Shown: in pieces, positions 58,925 to 64,000 of the stretch | Numbering within the stretch: position 1 is the stretch's first letter | Layout of the letters: each line of letters begins with the position of its first letter | Assembly (NCBI RefSeq): GCF_017464355.1 | Contig: NZ_JAFUAG010000003.1 | Coordinates: 62,001-126,000, forward strand | Source of the DNA: Ruminococcus sp. | GTDB taxonomy: Bacteria; Bacillota; Clostridia; Oscillospirales; Ruminococcaceae | DNA: 64,000 nt | Direction of reading: 5' to 3' | Made by a program: the position numbers and the translations under genes | The notes under the pieces: model-generated | Seen by the model: the letters and a program-made list of their open reading frames with translations, nothing else | Database searches by the model: none | Told to the model about the DNA's origin: nothing

Positions 58925-60280
58925 ATGAAACAAAATATTTCCAGACTTGCAGCCTTTTTGCTGGCAGCATCTATGTGTGTGTCACTGGCAGGCTGCGGCG
59001 ACAGCAAGACCGAAGAAAAGACCGAAAAAGAGCAGATCAGCGAAGCCGTAGAAGAACTTGACGACGCCGAAAAGGCAGAACTCGCCGAGATAAAGGAAGA
59101 AGTCGATGCAGAGATCAACAATGATGACGGGCAGGCAGCCGACTCCTCCGAAGAGGAAGCCCCCGCTGAGGACCTCGGCCTGAAAGACCCTAAGTATTAC
59201 ACCTACTACGAAGACCTGGCTAAAAGCTATGCCGAGGACGGTATGCCTGACTGTGCAGGCGAGATATTCTATATCTCGGGTCCCTCACCGATCATGTACG
59301 CTAACGGCAAGGTCTATATCACCTACGGCGGTTCCAAAAAATGGCTGTACAGCTATGACATCGCAAGCGGTTCCCTTGAAAAGGTGTTTGAATTCGCAGG
59401 TAAGGAAGACGGCAAGTACGATTACAGTTCATGGTTCGTAAAGGGCGATGATCTCTACCTGATGTATAATGCCACAGTATACGGCGATGCCCACATCGAA
59501 AAGGTCGGCAAGGACGGCAGCGTTGAAGACTATGACCCGACCGATGGCTTTATGGTCAACCGCATATCATATGTTTTTGATAACGGCAAAATACTCATCA
59601 CCGCCAATAACAATGACAGCTTTGAGATTTATGACCCCGCCGAGAAAAAGCTGACAAAGCTCGATGTCATACCCGTACCCTCAGACCACGCAGGTGTCAC
59701 ACAGGACGCTGAAAACCCGATGTTCCTCTTTGGAAAGGGCAGCAGCTTCTATTTCGGTGATGGAGTTTCTTCCATGCTGGGCGGCGACAAGATAAAGGAC
59801 GGCACTGTATATGAGTACAACACCGATACTGATGAAGCTTCCGTTTTCCTGACCGATGACGCGCTCAAAGGTGAAAGCCTCTCTATCAGTATATTCGGCG
59901 ATTATCTGATGAGCAGCACAGGCAGCAGCATTGACCGTGTGTTCAGCCTGATGAAGCTGAGCGACGGCACTAAGATAGTGGATAATTCTCCTCAGTTCGC
60001 ACCCTACCTGGGCGGAGAATGCAGCTATTACAGAGATCACTCTGCGGGCAAATGGTATGAGCTGAGATACCCTGACAGCACCTGCACCCTTACCTATGAA
60101 AATGCAGATGCCCTCATAAATGCAGACGAGCCGATCTCCGATGAGGACGGCAGCACGATCTATCAGCTCGATGACAAGTACTATGTCTACAACGACGACG
60201 CAGGCTACTTCCTGCGTACCTACGAAAAGGGCAAAGCCGATGAACAGCTGATAATATCCCAGAACCAGCTTGATGAATAG
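58925..60280 (+). CDS. Large lipoprotein with beta-propeller-like domain
   Basis: Exported 451-residue lipoprotein with lipobox S-L-A-G-C24, a long Glu/Asp/Lys-rich coiled or disordered segment (about 25-85) and a C-terminal domain of about 360 residues. That domain is built of short repeats such as G-K-V-Y-I-T-Y-G-G..L-Y-S-Y-D and D-D-L-Y-L-M-Y-N, which resemble DUF5050-type propeller blades. No enzyme motif. CAGGAGG precedes the ATG. The perfect cre box and weak -35 suggest carbon-source control, perhaps in sugar sensing or cell-envelope upkeep. Confidence 0.86.
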   Translation: MKQNISRLAAFLLAASMCVSLAGCGDSKTEEKTEKEQISEAVEELDDAEKAELAEIKEEVDAEINNDDGQAADSSEEEAPAEDLGLKDPKYYTYYEDLAKSYAEDGMPDCAGEIFYISGPSPIMYANGKVYITYGGSKKWLYSYDIASGSLEKVFEFAGKEDGKYDYSSWFVKGDDLYLMYNATVYGDAHIEKVGKDGSVEDYDPTDGFMVNRISYVFDNGKILITANNNDSFEIYDPAEKKLTKLDVIPVPSDHAGVTQDAENPMFLFGKGSSFYFGDGVSSMLGGDKIKDGTVYEYNTDTDEASVFLTDDALKGESLSISIFGDYLMSSTGSSIDRVFSLMKLSDGTKIVDNSPQFAPYLGGECSYYRDHSAGKWYELRYPDSTCTLTYENADALINADEPISDEDGSTIYQLDDKYYVYNDDAGYFLRTYEKGKADEQLIISQNQLDE

Positions 60281-60411
60281 TTCTCTGTACGGGATAGTAT
60301 AAAGCTGTCGGCATAGCCGGAAAAACGTTAAAAAAACACGGCCATTGTCAAAATAACCAAATTATGAACGAAAATATTTGCAGGTAAATTTTAAAAATAT
60401 CATTGATACTA

Positions 60412-60440
60412 TTGACTTTTGGAACAAAATATAGTATAAT
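60412..60440 (+). promoter_or_regulatory. Predicted promoter of rpsU
   Basis: TTGACT (60412-60417), 17 bp, TATAAT (60435-60440). The 130 bp before it, after the lipoprotein gene, are AT-rich and show no other feature. Confidence 0.82.
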
Positions 60441-60446
60441 TAACTT

Positions 60447-60604
60447 GTAATTTATTCGACTGTAAGGTTTCCGCAGATCTTAGACAGAGAGAACGTTTTG
60501 GCGTTTCAAGTTTGCACAAAGCAGACCTTCACTATCACCCTTGTGGTGTGCGGAAGCGGTCGTGAAATTACCTCTGTCACAGGTGGCAAAGGGAGGGAAA
60601 CATT
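60447..60604 (+). promoter_or_regulatory. Structured leader of rpsU
   Basis: About 158 nt. A 7-bp helix TTCCGCA (60469-60475) / TGCGGAA (60549-60555) encloses smaller folds, including AACG/CGTT and CACC/GGTG hairpins. A second fold ACC-CTG/CAG-GT lies directly before the GGGAGGG site, placed where it could block ribosome access. This suggests ribosomal-protein autoregulation; I do not recognise a known leader family. Confidence 0.5.
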
Positions 60605-60778
60605 TTGGCAGAAATTCGTGTTGGCAAAAACGAAACTCTGGATACCGCACTGAAGCGTTTTAAGAGATCTTGCGCAAGGGATGGCGTTATCGCTGAGGTT
60701 CGTAAGAGAGAACACTACGAAAAGCCTTCGGTAAAGCGTAAGAAGAAGTCCGAAGCTGCTCGTAAGCGTAAGTATTGA
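60605..60778 (+). CDS. rpsU: 30S ribosomal protein S21
   Basis: 57-residue, strongly basic ribosomal protein that aids initiation on 30S. Sequence [20 protein letters not shown] is the standard start; the tail is [14 protein letters not shown]. The start codon is TTG 60605, 7 nt after AAGGGAGGG; no ATG is possible. Monocistronic, between a structured leader and a strong terminator. Confidence 0.97.
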   Translation: MAEIRVGKNETLDTALKRFKRSCARDGVIAEVRKREHYEKPSVKRKKKSEAARKRKY

Positions 60779-60791
60779 TTTTTGGATAAAG

Positions 60792-60820
60792 AGAGGATAT
60801 CGCAGGATATCCTCTTTTTT
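60792..60820 (+). terminator. Rho-independent terminator after rpsU
   Basis: AGAGGATATC / GATATCCTCT, a 10-bp perfect stem with a 4-nt loop and then TTTTT. Confidence 0.95.
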
Positions 60821-60836
60821 ATTTTGCGTAAAAGTC

Positions 60837-60865
60837 TTTACTTTGAGGGGATTATATGTTATAAT
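60837..60865 (+). promoter_or_regulatory. Predicted promoter of the small ORF-yqeG unit
   Basis: TTTACT (60837-60842), 17 bp, TATAAT (60860-60865). Confidence 0.75.
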
Positions 60866-60909
60866 GAATGTGAACAATATCTAAATAAAGGCAGGTATAA
60901 TAAGGTCAA

Positions 60910-61017
60910 ATGTTTTGTCTGATCTATCATATTGTCGTTGTTTATGTGTGTCTGGTGGTGGTTGACCTGACAATGTATGCTGTATATAAATTAAGAAAAA
61001 GGAAAGTTAAAGAATGA
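60910..61017 (+). CDS. 35-residue membrane microprotein
   Basis: Small frame with one hydrophobic helix (I-Y-H-I-V-V-V-Y-V-C-L-V-V-V-D-L) and a basic tail (K-L-R-K-R-K-V-K-E). AAGGT lies 3 nt before ATG 60910, about 40 nt after the predicted transcription start. Its stop overlaps the yqeG start as ATGA, the junction of coupled genes. No homologue recalled; expression is an inference from the overlap. Confidence 0.55.
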   Translation: MFCLIYHIVVVYVCLVVVDLTMYAVYKLRKRKVKE

Positions 61018-61505
61018 TATTTTTTTTCAAGCCCACCTATGTGTTCGACAAGGTGGTGGATATAACCCCCGAATTTCTTAGGAAAAAGCAGATAAAAGGG
61101 CTTCTGCTCGACCTTGACAACACCCTCACGACGCACAACAACCCCGTTGTGCCGCAGTCAAGCCTTGACTGGATAAAGAAAATGAAGTCGGCAGGCATAA
61201 AGCTTATGATAGTTTCAAATAACCATGCCCCTAGAGTTACCCCCTTTGCAGAACAGCTGGGGCTGGACTTTGAGTGCGAGGGCGCCAAGCCCCTGACCTT
61301 CGGCTATACCAGGGCCATAAAGCGCATGGGTCTTGAAAAGCGCCATGTGGCAGCCGTGGGGGATCAGATCTTCACGGATATAATGGGCTCAAATCTCAAA
61401 GGGATACGCTCGATATTCGTTTTCCCCATAAAGCCCGAAGAAAGTCTGCCCTTCCGCTTCAAGCGTGCCTGCGAGAAGCCTTTCCTGCCAAAGCTGAAAA
61501 AGTGA
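61014..61505 (+). CDS. yqeG: YqeG-family HAD phosphatase
   Basis: Haloacid-dehalogenase-type phosphatase (TIGR01668), 163 residues. The nucleophile is in D-L-D-N-T-L near residue 37, followed by V-S-N-N near 64 and G-D-Q-I-F-T-D near 116 as motif IV. The physiological substrate is not certain; relatives include phosphatidylglycerophosphate phosphatases. ATG overlaps the microprotein stop. The broken GNAT gene begins 8 bp after its stop. Confidence 0.93.
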   Translation: MIFFFKPTYVFDKVVDITPEFLRKKQIKGLLLDLDNTLTTHNNPVVPQSSLDWIKKMKSAGIKLMIVSNNHAPRVTPFAEQLGLDFECEGAKPLTFGYTRAIKRMGLEKRHVAAVGDQIFTDIMGSNLKGIRSIFVFPIKPEESLPFRFKRACEKPFLPKLKK

Positions 61506-61512
61506 GTTGTAA

Positions 61513-61971
61513 ATGAAAGTAGTAAAATTTGAAGAGAAATACCGTCAGGCATTCATTGATTTCAATACCGACTGGATAGTTACCTATTTCGGGCGGCTTG
61601 AATAGCACGATATTGAAACCTTTGAACGCATAGATGACGAACTTGACGCGGGCGCGATGATATTCATAGCGGTCGAGGACGATATCCCCCTTGCCTGCTG
61701 CATGGCTATGCCGATGGAAGGCGATACGTGGGAGATATGCAAGCTGGGTTCAAACAAAACTGTTCCCCACAAGGGCGCAGGCAGTGCAGTGTTCAGCGCA
61801 TCTATGGAGTGGGCTGAAGAACATGGTGCAAAGCGGCTGTTCATACTTTCAAACAGCAGACTTAAGACCGCCCTGCATATCTACCGCAAACACGGCTTCA
61901 AAGAGATAAAGCTGGAAGACTACAGCTATGACAGGGGCGACATCGCCTTTGAGAAACTGCTTGGTAAATAA
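61513..61971 (+). pseudogene. GNAT acetyltransferase interrupted by an amber codon
   Basis: A single frame of 153 codons encodes a GNAT-fold protein: W-I-V-T-Y-F-G-R-L-E then D-I-E-T-F-E-R-I-D, later L-G-S-N-K-T-V-P-H-K-G-A-G-S-A for acetyl-CoA and I-Y-R-K-H-G-F-K near the C-terminus. It is interrupted only by TAG at 61603-61605 (codon 31), directly before H-D-I-E. CAG is the simplest ancestral codon. A restart at the ATG 61657 would give 104 residues with the acetyl-CoA core. Confidence 0.8.
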
Positions 61972-62010
61972 CGGCGAAACGCCGAAATATATAAAACGGA
62001 GGTATTTAAC

Positions 62011-62205
62011 ATGAGTGATTTTTTCAGAGAACTGATAGGAGTTAAGTGCAACTTTGCCACCACCGACGGCGAGTATCGCAACTATGTGCTGAGAGATATT
62101 TCCAACGATTGGATAGTTATCGAGAAGAACGCAGAGTCTGTTTATCTCAACCTTTCTCACGTTGCGTCTATCAAGGTCGCAGCTGACGTCAAGGAAGAAG
62201 CCTGA
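62011..62205 (+). CDS. Small Sm-like protein
   Basis: 64-residue protein without a named family that I can confirm. V-K-C-N-F-A-T-T-D-G-E-Y-R-N-Y-V-L-R-D-I-S-N-D-W-I-V-I-E and a closing L-S-H-V-A-S-I-K-V look like the five-strand Sm/SH3 barrel (Hfq, DUF6897-like). GGAGGT precedes the ATG. TGATG joins its stop to the endonuclease gene, so both are made together. RNA- or DNA-binding is a guess from the fold. Confidence 0.72.
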   Translation: MSDFFRELIGVKCNFATTDGEYRNYVLRDISNDWIVIEKNAESVYLNLSHVASIKVAADVKEEA

Positions 62206-63068
62206 TGTCCGCAAAATTCGGCCCTGCGGGCAGCAGCGACAGATTTTCCGCTGAGTGCAGATCGTCCCTGCAGCTGCCGGGCTGGCTTGCTAAAATGGGG
62301 CTTGACCACTTTGAGTATCAGTGCGGACGGGGTGTCCGTGTCAGCGATAAGCTGGCTGTGGGGCTGAAGGCTAAGGCGGAGGAACATGGTGTCACCATTT
62401 CTCTCCATGCGCCCTACTTCATCTCCCTTTCAAGCCTTGAAGAAGAAAAGCGTGACAAGAGCATTGAGTATATCCTCCAGTCCGCCGATGCCGCCAAACG
62501 TCTTGGAGCTGAGCGCATAGTTATCCACAGCGGTTCCTGCGCTAAAATGTCCCGCGGCGAAGCCCTGGAGCTTGCTAAGGATACCCTGCTGCGTGCAAGA
62601 AAAGCCGCAGTTGAACAGGGTCTCGGGGATATCATCTTCTGCCCCGAAACTATGGGCAAGGTAAACCAGCTGGGTGATCTTGATGAGGTGCTTGAGCTTT
62701 GTGCGCTGGACGAAAGCTTTCTTCCCTGTATAGATTTCGGCCACCTCAATGCCCGTGAATTCGGCCGTATTAAGGGCAGGGCTGAGTATGAGGAGATACT
62801 TGCTGCCATTGAAAACAAGCTGGGCGCTGACAGGCTGAAAGTCTTCCACAGCCATTTCTCAAAGATCGAGTTCACCGTGCCCGGGGGCGAAAAGCGCCAC
62901 CTGACCTTTGCGGAAAATAACGGCTTCGGCCCCGACTATGAGCCCCTTATGGAGCTTGTGGCCAAAAAAGGCCTGTCTCCCGTTTTCATCTGCGAAAGCG
63001 CAGGTACCCAGGACGACGACGCCCTCACCATGAAACAGTGCTACCTCAATGCACTTGCAAATGCCTGA
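62205..63068 (+). CDS. nfo: Endonuclease IV family protein
   Basis: AP-endonuclease of TIM-barrel type that cuts DNA at abasic sites, 287 residues. Metal ligands are in H-A-P-Y near 66, H-S-G-S near 107, P-E-T-M-G near 148, D-F-G-H-L-N near 182, H-S-H-F near 220 and a late E-S-A-G. The start ATG overlaps the Sm-like gene stop. Length and motif order match Nfo. The terminator 7 bp after the stop ends the unit. Confidence 0.92.
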   Translation: MSAKFGPAGSSDRFSAECRSSLQLPGWLAKMGLDHFEYQCGRGVRVSDKLAVGLKAKAEEHGVTISLHAPYFISLSSLEEEKRDKSIEYILQSADAAKRLGAERIVIHSGSCAKMSRGEALELAKDTLLRARKAAVEQGLGDIIFCPETMGKVNQLGDLDEVLELCALDESFLPCIDFGHLNAREFGRIKGRAEYEEILAAIENKLGADRLKVFHSHFSKIEFTVPGGEKRHLTFAENNGFGPDYEPLMELVAKKGLSPVFICESAGTQDDDALTMKQCYLNALANA

Positions 63069-63074
63069 GAACAT

Positions 63075-63103
63075 TCCCACCGCTTAACGGTGGGATTTTT
63101 TTT
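63075..63103 (+). terminator. Rho-independent terminator after nfo
   Basis: TCCCACCG / CGGTGGGA stem with a short loop, followed by TTTTTTTT. Confidence 0.93.
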
Positions 63104-63117
63104 GTGCAAAAATATAC

Positions 63118-63146
63118 TTGGATTATTCATACAGGTGTGGTATAAT
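63118..63146 (+). promoter_or_regulatory. Predicted promoter of the radical SAM-thrB unit
   Basis: TTGGAT (63118-63123), 17 bp, TATAAT (63141-63146). Confidence 0.75.
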
Positions 63147-63180
63147 ATGAAAGAGCAAAGCTCTGAACGGAGGAATGAAA

Positions 63181-63798
63181 ATGAAAAAGACAGCTATGAC
63201 CATATCTTACGAGCTGTGGGGCAAGCTTTATCTTAATATCACCAACAAGTGCCCCTGCGCCTGCACTTTCTGCCTGCGACAGAACGATGACGGCGCCTAT
63301 GGCTCCGACCCCTTGTGGCTGGAACATCAGCCTACCCTGGAGGAAGTGCTTGAAAACCTGAAACAGCGTGACCTTTCGTCTTATAAGGAGATAATCTTCT
63401 GCGGCTACGGCGAGCCTACCAGCGAGCTGGATATACTTCTTGCTACCGCAAAATATATCCGCAGCGTGTGCGATACACCGATCAGGCTCAACACCAACGG
63501 CCTTGCCAACCTTATCCATGAGCGCCGCACCGAGGCTGACTTCAAGGGGCTTATCGACACAGTTTCTATCAGCCTGAACGCTTCGGACAGCAAGGCCTAT
63601 ATGGAGATAACCCGCCCCAGGTGGAAGGATAAGGATTGCTTTGCAGAAATGCTCAGCTTCGCCGAGACCATGAAGCAGTATGTGCCCAACGTGGTGCTTA
63701 CCGTGGTAGATGTCATCGGTGAGGAAGAGATAGCAAAGTCACAGAAAGTGGCTGACAGCATTGGTGTAAAGCTGAGAGTACGTCCGCTGGAAAGCTGA
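63181..63798 (+). CDS. TatD-linked radical SAM protein
   Basis: Radical SAM protein of 205 residues with C24-x-x-x-C28-x-x-C31 and F-C-G-Y-G-E-P near 75, the pattern of the TatD-associated family (TIGR04038). These genes usually lie next to, or are fused with, tatD nucleases; none is in this window. ATG 63181 is 7 nt from GGAGG, while ATG 63175 is only 1 nt away. thrB follows 24 bp after the stop. Confidence 0.9.
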   Translation: MKKTAMTISYELWGKLYLNITNKCPCACTFCLRQNDDGAYGSDPLWLEHQPTLEEVLENLKQRDLSSYKEIIFCGYGEPTSELDILLATAKYIRSVCDTPIRLNTNGLANLIHERRTEADFKGLIDTVSISLNASDSKAYMEITRPRWKDKDCFAEMLSFAETMKQYVPNVVLTVVDVIGEEEIAKSQKVADSIGVKLRVRPLES

Positions 63799-63822
63799 CA
63801 TAAACAGGAATGAGGAAGTAAA

Positions 63823-64000
63823 ATGTATAAGATACAGATACCCGCCACCTCGGCAAATCTCGGTGCGGGCTTTGATGCGCTGGGACTGGCGCTGAACTAT
63901 TATAACTACGTTGAGATGGAGGAAAGCGATGTCATCGACATAGCCTCCGCTGACGGGGTGGAAGTGCCCTGTGATGAGCGAAATCTCATATACGTTTCCG
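63823..64000 (+). CDS. thrB: Homoserine kinase, 5' part
   Basis: GHMP kinase that phosphorylates homoserine in threonine synthesis; only the first 59 codons lie in the window. The N-terminus I-P-A-T-S-A-N-L-G-A-G-F-D-A-L-G-L-A-L is diagnostic. ATG 63823 follows GAGGAAG. The frame is open to the right edge. With threonine deaminase at 10708 it is the second threonine-pathway gene in the window, but they are not linked. Confidence 0.93.
   Translation, partial: MYKIQIPATSANLGAGFDALGLALNYYNYVEMEESDVIDIASADGVEVPCDERNLIYVS

Noticed and set aside
1-64000. CRISPR array, tRNA, rRNA, prophage or transposase
   Set aside because: Looked for regular spacer-repeat series, tRNA cloverleaf ends and transposase motifs while reading; none was convincing. 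A tRNAscan and Infernal run would settle the RNA part.

Overview
The window looks like chromosome of a Ruminococcus-type member of the Oscillospiraceae (Clostridia). The evidence is two secreted proteins ending in dockerins with the NVTD..AAHVKGI signature, a reverse rubrerythrin, seven small Cys-anchored lipoproteins, SpoIVFB-like and YqeG/YqeK/RsfS genes, and very regular TTGACA-17-TATAAT promoters. Base composition is roughly half GC by eye. Genus is an inference. I saw no rRNA, tRNA, CRISPR array, prophage or transposase.

Layout. 1-3200 (minus): membrane protein, RluA-type pseudouridine synthase, small zinc protein and shikimate kinase in one overlapping operon, preceded by a histidine phosphatase. 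3200-10550: XRE regulator behind a structured leader, an rnfCD pair with no rnfGEAB, two paralogous lipoproteins that share a duplicated promoter, an AqpZ-like channel and a reverse rubrerythrin. 10600-16800: threonine deaminase followed by RidA (an enzyme and the hydrolase for its reactive product), a dockerin lipoprotein, a KefB/NapA-type antiporter, a 321-bp palindromic element and an APH-fold protein lacking its catalytic aspartates. 17100-24800: BipA, an AT-rich zinc-ribbon membrane protein, an aldose-epimerase-like protein, D-aminoacyl-tRNA deacylase and a 1048-residue surface protein of repeated beta domains plus dockerin. 25000-30900: aconitase and NADP isocitrate dehydrogenase (2-oxoglutarate supply) on either side of three membrane proteins, then a eukaryotic-type HisA.

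31000-47000: thioesterase, GH25 lysozyme lipoprotein, BirA, M50 protease; infC-rpmI-rplT with an L20-type leader and an AUU start for IF3; TrmH-family methylase, dprA, topA, trmFO; two more lipoproteins; plsX-rnc and a radical SAM gene with a disrupted tail. 47000-64000: smc-ftsY; a tightly overlapping run rdgB, tadA-like, yhbY, nadD, yqeK, rsfS, then leuS; a lipoprotein behind a perfect cre box; rpsU with a structured leader; yqeG with a 35-residue companion; a GNAT gene broken by an amber codon; an Sm-like small protein co-translated with endonuclease IV; a TatD-linked radical SAM; and the start of thrB.

Most of the DNA is housekeeping. The least explained parts are the shared operator-like block in front of the two paralogous lipoproteins, a dispersed hairpin repeat family (five copies), the large palindrome, and several genes with broken or odd frames or starts. 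Starts other than ATG are common: about eight TTG, one GTG, one AUU, and possibly one AUA.
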